NCBI RefSeq assembly: GCF_022815725.1 | Contig: NZ_JALGRF010000003.1 | Coordinates: 372,001-436,000, forward strand | Length of the DNA stretch: 64,000 nt | Source: Streptomyces sp. APSN-46.1 | GTDB lineage: Bacteria; Actinomycetota; Actinomycetes; Streptomycetales; Streptomycetaceae | Reading direction: 5' to 3' | In this document: one piece after another, positions 14,561 to 24,259 of the stretch | Layout: each line of letters starts with the position of its first letter | Position numbering within the stretch: the stretch's first letter is position 1 | Translations under genes and position numbers: made by a program | Notes under the pieces: model-generated | Database searches by the model: none | Told to the model about the DNA's origin: nothing | What the model saw: only the letters and a program-made list of their open reading frames with translations

Positions 14561-17209
14561 ATGAAGAACCCCACGAACGGCGGGCGCCGCGGGCGTCACC
14601 GCCGTCGCTGGACCGCGACCGGTCTGCTGCTCGGCGCGCCCGCCCTCGTCGTGCCGTATCTCCTGTTCGTGCAGGAGGACTCGCAGGCCGCGACGGTCGA
14701 CGGCAATGCCTACTACCGGCTGCTTTCCGTACGCAGCGGCAAGGCTCTGGACGTCAACGCCTTCTCCACCGCCGACGGCACCCGCATCCAGCAGTGGACC
14801 GACCAGAACACCGCCAACCAGCAGTGGAAGCTGAGGCCCACCGGGGACGGCTACTACGAGCTGGTGAACCGCAACAGCGGCAAAGTGCTGGGTATAGCTG
14901 GCAATTCGACTGCCCAGGCGGCCGCCGCCGAGCAGCAGACCGACAGCTCCTCCACCTCCCAGGAGTGGCGGATCGACGGTGTGAGCGGTTCCGACGCCGT
15001 CACCTTCACCTCCCGCAGGAGCGGCCAGGTCCTGGACGTCTCCGGAGGCTCCAAGGCCGACGCCGCGGGAGTCATCCAGTATCCCGGCAAGGGCGGCACC
15101 AACCAGCAGTGGAAGCTGGTGAAAACGGCCGAGACCCAGGCGGCCGGGACCGGCGGGGCTCAGACGGTCGCGGCCGGACCGTACGTGTGGAACAACGCCC
15201 AGGTGGTGGGCGGCGGTTACGTCACCGGGCTGGTGTTCAACCCGCGGGAGAAGGGCCTGCTGTACGCGCGCACCGACATGGGCGGCGCTTACCGTTGGGA
15301 CGCCGCGGCCGAGCAGTGGATCCCGCTGACGGACTGGCTCGGCGAGAAGGACTGGAACCTTCTGGGCATCGATTCGCTGGCCACCGACCCCGTCGACCCC
15401 GCGCGGCTCTACCTCGCGACGGGCACCTACACCAACAACTGGGCGGGCAACGGCGCGATCCTGCGCTCCACGGACCGGGGCCGCACCTTCCAGCGCACCG
15501 ACCTGCCCTTCAAGCTGGGCGCCAACGAGGACGGCCGCGGGGCGGGCGAACGGCTGGCGATCAACCCCGCGGACCACGGCACCCTGCTGCTGGGCACCCG
15601 CAAGAACGGCCTGTGGCGCAGCACCGACCACGGCGTGACATGGAGTCAGGTCTCCTCGTTCCCCGTCAAGGACGGGGCGAGCAGCGGCGCGGGCATCTCC
15701 TTCGTGACGTACGGCCCGGCCGGAAGCAAGACGGTCTATGTCGGCGTCGCCGACAAGTCCGCCTCCCTGTACCGCTCCACCGACGGCGGCAGCACCTGGC
15801 AGGCCGTCTCCGGGCAGCCCACCGGCCAGATGCCGCAGCACGGCGTGCTCTCCGGTGACGGCTCGCTGTACCTGACGTACGCCAACACCGTCGGACCCAG
15901 CGGCGCGACGGCGGGTTCGGTGTGGAAGTACACACCGGCGGGCGGGGCGTGGAAGAACGTCTCCCCGTCCAGCGGCAGCTACGGGTTCTCCGGTCTGGCC
16001 GTCGACCCGCAGAAGCCGTCCACGGTGATGGTCACCACCCTCGACCGCTGGTGGCCCGAAGACGAGCTCTACCGGACCACCGACGGCGGCACGACCTGGA
16101 AGGCGCAGGCCGCGAAGTCGGCGCGGAACGCCTCCGCCGCTCCTTACGTCGGTACCGGAACCGGGCACTGGATGACCGCCCTGGCCATCGATCCCTTCAA
16201 CTCCGGGCACGCGCTGTACGGCACCGGCAGCGGCATCTGGCGCAGCAAGGACGCCACCGCCACCGACAACGGCGGCACCAGCCACTGGACCGCGGGGGCC
16301 CGCGGGCTGGAGGAGACCGCGCTGATGGACGTGATCGCCCCGCCCGGCGGCGCCACCGCCATCACCGCCATGGGCGACCTGGGCGGTTTCCGCCACGACT
16401 CCCTGACCGCGGTGCCCGCCGGGCGGCTGGAGAACCCGATGATGATCACCAGCACCGACATCGATTTCGCCCAGTCCAACCCCTCAGTGATGGTCCGCGT
16501 AGGCCGTGGCGGCGCGAAGGACGGTGCCTACTCCACCGACGGCGGCAGCAGCTGGAGCGGCTTCACGGCAGAGCCGGTGGGCAGCGCCGACAGCGGCCGT
16601 GTCGCGCTCGCGGCGGACGGCTCCGCCATCGTCTGGACCGAGGCCGGTCAGGCCCCGTATCGCTCGACCGACAAGGGGGCGAGCTGGTCGAAGGTCAGCG
16701 GCCTGGTCACCGGCGCCGTGGTCGTCGCCGACCGCTCCTCGGCCAAGTCCTTCTACTCACTGGTCGGCGGCACGCTCTACGCCAGCACCGACGGCGGCGC
16801 GACCTTCACGGCCCGTGCCACCAACCTGCCCGCCGGCCGGCTCGCGGCCGTCCCGGGCATCGCCGGGGACCTGTGGATCGCCGACGGCGCCAAGGGGCTG
16901 CTGCACTCCACCGACGGCGGCCGCACCTTCACCACGCTCGGAACGGTGGGGTCCGCCTCCACCCTCGGCTTCGGCAAGGCCGCGCCGGGCGGCGCCTACC
17001 AGGCCCTGTACCTGATCGGTACCGTCAAGGACGTCACCGGAGTCTTCCGCTCCACCGACAAGGGCGCCACCTGGCTCCGCGTCAACGACGACGCCCACCA
17101 GTGGGGCAGCATCGGCGGCGTCGGCGTCATCTCCGGCGACCCCGACACCTACGGGCGCGTCTATGTCGGCACCAACGGGCGCGGCCTCCAGTACGGCGAC
17201 CCGTCCTGA
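14561..17209 (+). CDS. secreted GH74 xyloglucanase with N-terminal ricin-type lectin domain
   Basis: The 882-residue protein has an export signal with arginines (GRRGRHRRR then a hydrophobic stretch ending QAA, residues ~7-45). A ricin B-type lectin domain follows at about 45-190, with the repeated pattern GKALDVNAFSTADGTRIQQW and QQWKL. The rest is a GH74 beta-propeller catalytic region (VVGGGYVTGLVFNPREKGLL onward) with many Asp-box motifs (STDGGSTW, TTDGGTTWK, STDKGATW). GH74 enzymes cut the backbone of xyloglucan outside the cell. AAGGAG at 14544 supports the ATG at 14561. It stands alone between two integration scars and ends at a strong terminator. Confidence 0.92.
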   Translation: MKNPTNGGRRGRHRRRWTATGLLLGAPALVVPYLLFVQEDSQAATVDGNAYYRLLSVRSGKALDVNAFSTADGTRIQQWTDQNTANQQWKLRPTGDGYYELVNRNSGKVLGIAGNSTAQAAAAEQQTDSSSTSQEWRIDGVSGSDAVTFTSRRSGQVLDVSGGSKADAAGVIQYPGKGGTNQQWKLVKTAETQAAGTGGAQTVAAGPYVWNNAQVVGGGYVTGLVFNPREKGLLYARTDMGGAYRWDAAAEQWIPLTDWLGEKDWNLLGIDSLATDPVDPARLYLATGTYTNNWAGNGAILRSTDRGRTFQRTDLPFKLGANEDGRGAGERLAINPADHGTLLLGTRKNGLWRSTDHGVTWSQVSSFPVKDGASSGAGISFVTYGPAGSKTVYVGVADKSASLYRSTDGGSTWQAVSGQPTGQMPQHGVLSGDGSLYLTYANTVGPSGATAGSVWKYTPAGGAWKNVSPSSGSYGFSGLAVDPQKPSTVMVTTLDRWWPEDELYRTTDGGTTWKAQAAKSARNASAAPYVGTGTGHWMTALAIDPFNSGHALYGTGSGIWRSKDATATDNGGTSHWTAGARGLEETALMDVIAPPGGATAITAMGDLGGFRHDSLTAVPAGRLENPMMITSTDIDFAQSNPSVMVRVGRGGAKDGAYSTDGGSSWSGFTAEPVGSADSGRVALAADGSAIVWTEAGQAPYRSTDKGASWSKVSGLVTGAVVVADRSSAKSFYSLVGGTLYASTDGGATFTARATNLPAGRLAAVPGIAGDLWIADGAKGLLHSTDGGRTFTTLGTVGSASTLGFGKAAPGGAYQALYLIGTVKDVTGVFRSTDKGATWLRVNDDAHQWGSIGGVGVISGDPDTYGRVYVGTNGRGLQYGDPS

Positions 17210-17222
17210 CCCCACCGCCCGA

Positions 17223-17258
17223 GCGGGGCCGCAGGCACTCAACGGCCTGCGGCCCCGC
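17223..17258 (+). terminator. strong hairpin after the xyloglucanase gene
   Basis: A perfect 14-pair inverted repeat (17223-17236 with 17245-17258, loop of eight bases) begins 13 bases after the stop codon. There is no long T-run, as is usual in Streptomyces. Confidence 0.75.
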
Positions 17259-17410
17259 CATGGCGGAGGGACCTCGCTTCGTCCTGCACGAGCTCCTGGG
17301 GCTGTCCGGACGATGCGCGACGAGGCGACCCCGCATCGTCAAGGCGAGGAGCGGCACCAGCACATGGAAGCGACAGCAGCGAGCCGTGCCTCGCCCGCTC
17401 TGCGGCTCCC

Positions 17411-17603
17411 TGCCCTTGGCGTGCCCATAAGGGCGGTCAACCTCGGCCAACAGGGTGTGATCCGACCGAGACAGTCCCTTCCGCACAGCGCATCCCCGCA
17501 GGTCAGAGCCAGAGGGGCCAGAAAGGCACCATCGCTTCCCAAGCTTATGGCGCGGGTTCGATTCCCGTCATCCGCTGAGAAGCCCCAGATCAGAGACCTG
17601 GGG
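17411..17603. repeat. integration scar 4: integrase tail, tRNA-Gly 3' fragment, hairpin
   Basis: Bases 17411-17452 resemble the integrase-tail block (CGTGCCCATAAGGGCGGTCA). Bases 17534-17576 are a tRNA-Gly(CCC)-like 3' fragment with GCTTCCCAAGCTTATGG, which includes the anticodon loop TTCCCAA. A hairpin with an AGA loop follows at 17583-17603. The 5' half of the tRNA is missing. No gene lies in the remaining interval 17259-17698. Confidence 0.72.
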
Positions 17604-17698
17604 TTTCGTCATTTCTAGACCCCTCAACGCCTCTCGCGCCGCCCCTTGTTTCCCTGGCCGAGATCAGGACGGCGAAGAGTCGCACCATGGAACCTCGG

Positions 17699-19414
17699 TC
17701 ACGGGCACGAGAGGCCAGTCGCCGGATAGAGGGAGACGTCTTCGGCCCGCATGCGGACGGCGTGCTCGGCAGAGAAGCGCCCCCGCTCGGGGGAGGGGTC
17801 CCACACCCACAGCTCAGTTCCTTCCCGAGGAAAGACCAGGACCGGCCGGCTCATCGGAGGCGGGCCCGGATGGACGGAAATCGGTTTGCCCGGCTCGACC
17901 GGTCGCACGCATACCAGCCGCCCGTTGATGCCGAAGTAACCCGGCGGCTGCTCGCCCCTGACGGCAGCCGAGTACGTACGCTCCGCAGCGGCCTGAACCT
18001 CCTTCAAGGTCAGCTCCGCCACCCCGAGGACGGCGAGCAGAACGAGAAAGGGGAACACCACGTTCACCATGGCGCTCTGCGAGACATGCAGGTTGAAGTA
18101 CTTGGCCCATCCGTAGAGGGACACGTAGAACAGCGTGATCGCAACGGTCAGCACCACCGGCTTGAGCGCCACGAAATAGCGCCAGTAGAAGGCGACGTGC
18201 ACCGCAGGCTCGGGGATTCCCAGCACCTCTTCGACATAGGCGGTGTGGAGAAACGAACCGACCCAGGGAAGAACGAACGGAAGCGGCGCGATGAGCGCGG
18301 GCAGAAGCAGCAGCAGATTGCGGCTAAGCCACGAGCGGGAGAAGGCGTGCCAACAGCCAACGGCAGTCGCCATCAGCAGCAGTGCCTGGACCACCCCCCA
18401 GACCTGTGCCGCGAGCCCGCCAGGGCTGTTCACCAGCCACTGGTACGACACCCAGGTGAAGCCGCCCACGACAAGCGCACCCGAGGCGAGGCGCAGCAGC
18501 CGGGGCCGCGGCTCGTTCGAAGTGATCCAGTAGCCCACCGGCCCGAAAGACACGAGGGGCGCCAGCAGCGCCAGGAATCGCCATGGCGAGGAGATCGAAG
18601 CGAGCGTCCAGGCGCACACCAGCAAAAGAGGTACGGCAAGGAGTGACAACGCCGCCGGCCGGAAGCGCCGAAGGCCGGTGCTCGGTGACGATGGTTCTTC
18701 TGTCTGCGACCTCGATCTGGGGCCGACAGACAGCCGGAGGTCGTGGAGTTCGTCGTCGAACGCTGCGGCCCCCTGCGTGAGGTCCGCCCACTGCTCCTTC
18801 ACCCTGGCCTTCAGGTGCTCGCCGTCCTCCCCGTGGACGAGCGGAACGGTCAGCACATGGCCCGTGTCGGCTCCACCCAGAGCTTCCAAATGACGTCCAA
18901 GCCAGCGGCGAAGCCTTCCAGCGCCCGGCGGCGTCCGACGCACCACCCGCACCAGGGTGGTGCATGGCTCTTCCTCGTGCCGGACGAGCCTGGCCTCTCG
19001 AATCCGGAACTCGACCGGAGGTTTTTTGAGCAGGCGGACCACCTGTTCGCGAACCGCGTCAACCGCCGTCCTCCGCTGACCGTACGCGAGGGCGTCCACC
19101 ACTAGAGCGACACGCCCGTCTGCCACCCTCACCCTGTCGAACGACTGCGCGGGCCGCACCTTCCAGCCCTGCTGGGACCCGAGTGCCTCAACGGCGCGCT
19201 CCGTCTCATCCGGGTCGTCCGACCCCTCTACGATCAGCCGGACGCGCTGGGTGGCAGCGGTGAGCGTTCCGCTCGCCGGTCCGCCACCGCCGTCGGGGGG
19301 ACCCGCATCCACGCCGACCGTCCTGGCCTCACCTCTCTGCGTCGGCACCGCCGCTGACAGGTACGCCCGACCCGAACGTCGTCTCTGTACCAAGGTGTTC
19401 AGAAGTCCCGCCAC
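17699..19414 (-). CDS. large polytopic membrane protein of unknown function
   Basis: The GTG at 19414 sits six bases behind a perfect AGGAGG, so I prefer it to an upstream TTG. The 571-residue product has a long cytoplasmic N-terminal region (residues ~1-240, beginning VAGLLNTLVQRRRSGRAYLS). About six to eight membrane segments follow between ~245 and 470 (for example LALLAPLVSFGPVGYWI and LLLLLPALIAPLPFVLPWV), then a soluble C-terminal domain with Tyr/Val-rich strands. This looks like a conserved Streptomyces protein, but I cannot assign an activity. It is flanked on both sides by integration scars. Confidence 0.7.
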   Translation of the reverse strand: MAGLLNTLVQRRRSGRAYLSAAVPTQRGEARTVGVDAGPPDGGGGPASGTLTAATQRVRLIVEGSDDPDETERAVEALGSQQGWKVRPAQSFDRVRVADGRVALVVDALAYGQRRTAVDAVREQVVRLLKKPPVEFRIREARLVRHEEEPCTTLVRVVRRTPPGAGRLRRWLGRHLEALGGADTGHVLTVPLVHGEDGEHLKARVKEQWADLTQGAAAFDDELHDLRLSVGPRSRSQTEEPSSPSTGLRRFRPAALSLLAVPLLLVCAWTLASISSPWRFLALLAPLVSFGPVGYWITSNEPRPRLLRLASGALVVGGFTWVSYQWLVNSPGGLAAQVWGVVQALLLMATAVGCWHAFSRSWLSRNLLLLLPALIAPLPFVLPWVGSFLHTAYVEEVLGIPEPAVHVAFYWRYFVALKPVVLTVAITLFYVSLYGWAKYFNLHVSQSAMVNVVFPFLVLLAVLGVAELTLKEVQAAAERTYSAAVRGEQPPGYFGINGRLVCVRPVEPGKPISVHPGPPPMSRPVLVFPREGTELWVWDPSPERGRFSAEHAVRMRAEDVSLYPATGLSCP

Positions 19415-19519
19415 CGTCTTCCTCCTGCTCCATCGAGGCAAGGGGAGGAATACTGACAGTAGGCACTGACAACGCAGGGAAACCCAGCAGCCCGCCTTCT
19501 ACAGTTTCCAACCAAAGGT

Positions 19520-19560
19520 CGTGCCACAACGTGCCAGTAGGGGCGGCGAACAGCGGTCAT
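19520..19560. repeat. integrase-tail scar without tRNA fragment
   Basis: CGTGCCAGTAGGGGCGGCGA and AACAGCGGTCA match the block found at the other scars. No tRNA 3' half follows, but TTCTAGACCTACTC at about 19648-19661 resembles the GTCTAGACCTGCTC that follows scar 2. It therefore looks like a scar from which the tRNA part was deleted. The interval 19415-19724 otherwise holds no gene. Confidence 0.5.
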
Positions 19561-19724
19561 CAAGGGGGCGAACTAGACTGCCGTACAGGGCTGGGAAGCA
19601 GGCATTTCCGCAGGTCAAACGCCCCGCGTACGCTCAAGTACCGGGGTTCTAGACCTACTCAGGGGTAACGCACCACTTGCGCACCACCTGGACGGCGACC
19701 AGGTCAACGGACCTTCGGACGTCC

Positions 19725-20206
19725 TCACGTCATTGCGGACGGAGACAAGAACGCGTACATGGCCTGGCCGTCCGCCCGAGCACCATCGTCGGCCAGTTGG
19801 CGCCAAGCGGCATGCTGTGGATCGTGCAGAGCCTTCGCCAACGCGAGCTTCTTACGGTCACCCTTGTCGAGCTCAGCCCTGAGTTGCAGCGGATTGGCGG
19901 GCAACGAGAGCAAGAACGCCAGATCGCGGTAGTGCCGCTCCGGTGAAGCAGTCTTGATGCTCACCGCTGCAGCCTTCGCCACGATCGCCCCCAACAGGCT
20001 GGGGCGACGGATCCGGCCGGTCCGCGGCCCCAGTTGCACACTCACAGCCTCGGTCCTCTGCGCAGCCTGCCGACCCCCTGGCACCTCCAGTGTGCGGCCG
20101 GGCGGCGTCGTGACAGGTCGAACAGCACGCTCCACAGCTCCACCAGTGGACCGGTGAACAGGTCCGACTCCAGTTGCGCTTCGGGCACTTCAGCCACCGT
20201 GATCAC
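19725..20206 (-). pseudogene. nucleotidyltransferase (AbiEii-like) remnant
   Basis: A GTG at 20206 opens VITVAEVPEAQLESDLFTGP followed by LVELWSVLFDLSRRRPAAHW, an opening I associate with DUF1814/AbiEii-like nucleotidyltransferases. The frame then shifts to an end that reads RTGRIRRPSLLGAIVAKAAA and HYRDLAFLLSLPANP. The middle, where the catalytic GS-x-R-x-T/DxD region would be, is missing, so this is an internally deleted gene. The start overlaps the stop of the upstream gene by four bases (GTGA), which supports an original AbiE-like antitoxin-toxin operon. Confidence 0.55.
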
Positions 20207-20520
20207 GCCCTCCGAGGCTGTGCGTAGCGAGCCAGTAGAGACTCGAGCAATCCAGCTGCGGCAGCGTCGGCTCGGCCCTCGTGGAGGTCCAGAAGGTCGG
20301 CCGCCACTACCGAGGCCGGGGCGTCGTGGCCCTGCCCACACGTTTCAGACCTTGAGGTCAGGAACGACCACATCTCCGCTGGGGGAATTCGGAGCGAGAC
20401 ATTGCCCCGCTCTTCATCGCGGACCATGCCGAACTCGGCTTCCAGCTTGTCCACCCTGTCCGGATGTACGTAGATCTCCGCACGCCCGAGAGCGACGTAG
20501 TCCGCCCCCGCCTGCGCCGC
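20203..20520 (-). pseudogene. C-terminal part of an AbiEi-like antitoxin or regulator
   Basis: About 100 codons read as one domain: ADYVALGRAEIYVHPDRVDK, EAEFGMVRDEERGNVSLRIP, then PASVVAADLLDLHEGRADAA and a helical end. The N-terminal part that should carry the winged helix is not recognisable upstream. It is coupled to the nucleotidyltransferase remnant. Assignment as the regulator half of a type IV toxin-antitoxin pair rests mainly on that pairing. Confidence 0.5.
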
Positions 20521-21127
20521 AGCGCTCGCTCCCCCCTCACCACACCCTGGGCGGCGAGCAACACCGGAAGCACGCCCCCTGTGGCCGCCACCCCAGCCTG
20601 GGCTGAGCTGTGCGCGGCCTCCAGCCACCGGCCACCGGCAGGCGGGCCCACCCCCGCACCGCCTGCAGCACGTCGTACGGATCATCCGTGACATGCCCGG
20701 CACCCACCTGGCCTGGATGCTCGCCTCCGACCGCTACCAGTAGACGAGCCTGGGCCGCATTTCTACGGCAACACAGCCAGAAGGAGGTCCCCCGGCGACC
20801 CACTTCTGCTGCTCATGGTCAGAGCCTCTCCCCCCAAAACGGGAATGGGGTCGACCCGTTGAGGCTCCTATGCAGTCAGTTCCAAGGGCGAAAGCACGGT
20901 TCGCCCGCCGTCGTCGATCAGGGCAGCCAGGTGTCGACATAGCTGTGGCCGGCCCTCGCCGTACTGGCGGCGCGGATCGGCCGCCGCAGCCCCGGACGTC
21001 CGTCCGTGACCCGCCGCCTCATCGAGGAGCCGGTTCCAGGCCCTCGCGAAGTAGGCCAGGTAGGGCCGGCCCTGTTGACGGCCGGCCCGCCACCGTCCGC
21101 CGCGCTCTCCTGCGGCCGGGGAAATGC
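20521..21127. other. mosaic of gene fragments
   Basis: No intact gene. Two pieces read like ends of real proteins: plus-strand IIRDMPGTHLAWMLASDRYQ ending at about 20743, and minus-strand GRPYLAYFARAWNRLLDEAA continuing to a TAG at 20868-20870. Neither has a start here. The region looks like debris from successive insertions and deletions. Confidence 0.4.
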
Positions 21128-21577
21128 CTACGCCGTTCGGTTCGATGCGGGTCCAGAGATTGGAGTTCGCGGATCGTCGATGTCGACGGCAATCTCGAAC
21201 CCGGCGGTCGAGCTAAAGGTAGCGACGTTTTCGGACAACTGAATCCGATCAAATGGATTGGATTCCATGAAGAACATCGCCCAGATGAGAGCACGGTCAA
21301 CAGTCAAACGTGCGATGAACCCCTCCGACCCGTACGAACCCTCGCCGCCCCACAGCAGCCCCTTCTCTCCCAGGTCTACAGCGGCAAGCCCATCGACCGA
21401 AGACACCCAAGACGGATCGCTTTCCAGCATCTCATTGAGGTCGAAGGGGGCGAGCACCGTGAAACCCCTCGGTGCGGCGGGGTCGAGGGCGACATCGTAA
21501 GAGTGCCCGTCGGCGTAGTGGAGTGCATCCTTGACGGGAAGCTCAAAGTCTTCCCATAGGCGTTCGATCGCGGTCAT
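21128..21577 (-). CDS. small acidic protein of unknown function
   Basis: The 149-residue product is complete, acidic and soluble, starting MTAIERLWEDFELPVKDALH behind GAGAAG. The composition (many Asp, Trp, Phe and mixed alpha/beta pattern) resembles orphan SUFU/SMI1-like immunity proteins of polymorphic toxin systems, but I see no defining motif and no toxin gene beside it. It is flanked by gene debris, which fits a mobile or recently acquired gene. Confidence 0.55.
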   Translation of the reverse strand: MTAIERLWEDFELPVKDALHYADGHSYDVALDPAAPRGFTVLAPFDLNEMLESDPSWVSSVDGLAAVDLGEKGLLWGGEGSYGSEGFIARLTVDRALIWAMFFMESNPFDRIQLSENVATFSSTAGFEIAVDIDDPRTPISGPASNRTA

Positions 21578-21936
21578 TTCTTCTCACATTTCCCGTTGCG
21601 CACGTGCTCCGGCCTCTCCTGGAGTCCAGTCGGAGGAACTGGCTCACCTAGTTGCTCCGCCCATGTCAGTCCGGTTGTCGAATCAGGGTGAACCGCGTTC
21701 GGGTCGACGCGCTCGATGACCACCGGACCCTCCTCCGTCTCTCAGACCAAGAAGCCGGGCTCGTCAGGGCGTTGGAACCAGCCCCGATGGCTTGAGCCGA
21801 CGCCGCTCGCACCTGCGGCGCACCCTCGCGGACGCCTCCGACAGCGGACCTCTCCAGACGTCTTCGTCGCGCACTCCTCGCTCACCGGAGAGCACTGACT
21901 CCCCGCCGTTTCCCTGGGGCGCCTAGGATCGCGAGC
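21578..21936. other. spacer with no recognised feature
   Basis: I see no supported gene or repeat here. It precedes the second ECF41 sigma gene and may hold its promoter; I could not identify a clear ECF41-type promoter. Confidence 0.3.
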
Positions 21937-22878
21937 ATGGCCCTGATCATGAGTGACGTGGACCGGTTCGAGACCGCCAGGCCCCGGCTGGAGGCGATTG
22001 CCTACCGGCTGCTCGGCTCGGCGAGTGAGGCGGAGGATGCCGTGCAGGAGACGTTCCTGCGCTGGCAGGCAGCCGACGTCGAGCGGATCGAGGTGCCTGA
22101 GGCCTGGCTGACGAAGGTCCTCACCAACTGGTGCCTCAATACGCTCACTTCGGCACGCGCCCGGCGCGAGACGTACGTGGGGAGGTGGCTGCCCGAGCCG
22201 CTGCTCGCCGGGGACCCGATGCTCGGCCCGGCCGACACCGCCGAGCAGCGCGAGTCGGTGTCGTACGCCGTCCTCGTCCTGCTGGAGCGCCTGTCGCCGG
22301 GCGAACGGGCGGTGTACGTGCTGCGCGAGGCCTTCGACTACCCGCACCGGGAGATCGCCGAGATCCTGGAGATCACCGAGGCCGCCAGCCAGCAGATCTA
22401 CCACCGGGCCAAGAAGCACATCGCGGACGGCAAGGCACGCACCGAGATCGACGAGGTCGCCGCCCGGAGGATCGTCGAGGAGTTCCTGGCCGCGGCGACC
22501 AGTGGCCGTACCGAACCCCTCGTACGCCTGCTCACCCAGGACGCCGTCTCGGTCGGCGACGGCGGCGGGAAGGTCCCGGCCCGCGCAAAGGCGTTCGAGG
22601 GCGCACTCGCCGTCGCCACGTTCCTGCGCGGCCTGTTCAAGCCCAGCAAGGCCAAGCGGGCCCATGTCGGCGGCGTGCCCCAGATCTACGCCACGACCGC
22701 CAACAGCGGGCCCGCCATCGTGGCGGTCGTGGACGGCCGGGTCGTCGGGATCACGTGCCTGGAGGTCACCGCGGAGGGCATCGCCGCGCTCCGCAGCCAG
22801 GTCAACCCCGACAAGCTCGTCCGCGCGACCGAGCAGTGGGCCTCCGCGGACCACGGTTCCCCGCTCCACACCCTCTGA
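21937..22878 (+). CDS. ECF41-family RNA polymerase sigma factor
   Basis: The 313-residue protein has region 2 (AIAYRLLGSASEAEDAVQET), the WLPEP linker motif, region 4 (RLSPGERAVYVLREAFDYPH with an HTH around EIAEILEITEAASQQIYHR) and the C-terminal SnoaL-like extension with DGGGKV, all hallmarks of ECF41. A FAD oxidoreductase gene starts 114 bases downstream on the same strand and is its likely target, as in many ECF41 loci where the neighbour is an oxidoreductase. It differs clearly in sequence from the other two ECF41 proteins in the window. Confidence 0.92.
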   Translation: MALIMSDVDRFETARPRLEAIAYRLLGSASEAEDAVQETFLRWQAADVERIEVPEAWLTKVLTNWCLNTLTSARARRETYVGRWLPEPLLAGDPMLGPADTAEQRESVSYAVLVLLERLSPGERAVYVLREAFDYPHREIAEILEITEAASQQIYHRAKKHIADGKARTEIDEVAARRIVEEFLAAATSGRTEPLVRLLTQDAVSVGDGGGKVPARAKAFEGALAVATFLRGLFKPSKAKRAHVGGVPQIYATTANSGPAIVAVVDGRVVGITCLEVTAEGIAALRSQVNPDKLVRATEQWASADHGSPLHTL

Positions 22879-22992
22879 CCCGATGTGACGTGCTTCACAC
22901 CCCAACCCTGTCAGGAAACGCCGGGCTGTCCGGTTCAAGTGGCGAAACCGCGCAGAGACAACGGCGGAACCCTCGCAGACAGGAGCACGGAC

Positions 22993-24222
22993 ATGCAGCA
23001 CCGCATCGTCGTTCTCGGAGCCGGCTACACCGGAGCCGTCGTCGCCGGCCGCCTCGCCAAGCGACTGCACCACGAGGACGTCACCATCACCCTCGTCAAC
23101 CCCGAGCCCGACTTCGTCGAGCGCGTACGGCTGCACCAGCTCGCGGCCGGCCAAGACCTCAGGCCCCGGCCGTTCGGCGAGATGTTCGCGGGTACGGGCG
23201 TGGCACTGAAGCTCGCGAAGGTCACCGCCGTGGACGTGGACCGCAAGAGGGTGGCGGTCACCGCCGCGAACGGCCCCGAGCAGGAGGAACTGGGGTACGA
23301 CACTCTGGTCTACGCCCTCGGCAGCGGCTGGAACGACGGGGGCGTCCCCGGCACCGCCGAACACGCCCACGAGATCTCCAGCCGCCCCGGCGCCCTCCGC
23401 CTCCGCGATCGCCTGGCCGTCCTGGACGCCGGCCGGCCCGTCGTCGTGGTCGGCGGCGGCCTGACCGGCGTGGAGGCCGCGACCGAGATCGCCGAGACCC
23501 GCCCGGACCTCGACGTCGCCCTGGCCGCCCACGGCGCCCTCGGCGACTGGCTCTCGAAGAAGGGCCGCGCCCACCTGCGGAAGGTGGTGGACGGGCTCGG
23601 CATCACGGTCCACGAACACACCGCGGTCAACGCCGTGGAGGCGGACGGCGTGACGACCGCCGACGGCCGGACCATCCCCGCCGAGGTCACGGTCTGGACC
23701 ACCGGCTTCGCCGTCCACCCGATCGCCCGGGCCACCGCCCTGGAGCTCACCGACCGCGGCCAGATCGTGGTCGACACCACGATGCGCTCGGTCTCCCACC
23801 CGGACGTGTACGCCGTGGGCGACGCGGCGATGGCGATCGGCCCGGGCGGCAAGCCCCTGCGCATGTCCTGCGCCTCGGGCGTCCCCATGGCCTGGCAGGC
23901 CGCCGACGCCATCGCCGCGCGTCTCGCCGACACCAAGGTCCCCCGCGTCTCCATCCGTTACTTCCAGCAGTGCGTCTCCCTCGGCCGCAAGGAGGGCCTG
24001 ATCCAGTTCGTCACCGCCGACGACCGGGCGGTCGACCGCGCCCTGACGGGCCGCGTGGCCGCCCTCTACAAGGAACTGATCTGCAAGGGCGCTGCCTGGG
24101 GCGTCGCCAACCCGACAGCGGGCATGCCGTCCCGGCGCCGGCGTGTCGTACGGCAGGAGACCAGGAGCCGCGCACGGGCAGAGGCAGCGGCCACCGGGTG
24201 CCTGGGCTCCTCCCGCGGGTGA
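22993..24222 (+). CDS. FAD-dependent NAD(P)H oxidoreductase (NDH-2-like)
   Basis: The 409-residue protein begins with the FAD dinucleotide motif RIVVLGAGYTGAVVAGRLAK. It has a second GxGxxG for NAD(P)H (PVVVVGGGLTGVEAATEIAE) and the ATG-like VYAVGDAAMA motif near the C-terminus, ending with a CVSLGRKEGLIQF block typical of the NDH-2-like branch linked to ECF41. It probably transfers electrons from NAD(P)H to a quinone or disulfide at the membrane periphery. AGGAGC at 22981 supports the ATG at 22993. A truncated, decayed homologue lies at 43.9-44.8 kb beside the third ECF41 gene. Confidence 0.88.
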   Translation: MQHRIVVLGAGYTGAVVAGRLAKRLHHEDVTITLVNPEPDFVERVRLHQLAAGQDLRPRPFGEMFAGTGVALKLAKVTAVDVDRKRVAVTAANGPEQEELGYDTLVYALGSGWNDGGVPGTAEHAHEISSRPGALRLRDRLAVLDAGRPVVVVGGGLTGVEAATEIAETRPDLDVALAAHGALGDWLSKKGRAHLRKVVDGLGITVHEHTAVNAVEADGVTTADGRTIPAEVTVWTTGFAVHPIARATALELTDRGQIVVDTTMRSVSHPDVYAVGDAAMAIGPGGKPLRMSCASGVPMAWQAADAIAARLADTKVPRVSIRYFQQCVSLGRKEGLIQFVTADDRAVDRALTGRVAALYKELICKGAAWGVANPTAGMPSRRRRVVRQETRSRARAEAAATGCLGSSRG

Positions 24223-24259
24223 GAACTGGGTGAGGTGTCGCGCTTCTGTCCTGGGACGA

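Noticed and set aside
14360..16396. Long minus-strand frame opposite the xyloglucanase
   Set aside because: Composition and lack of start context mark it as a shadow of the GH74 gene.
20868..21110. HopA1-like (class V lanthipeptide) gene fragment
   Set aside because: The short stretch has a weak resemblance only, no start and no partner genes; not enough to name it.
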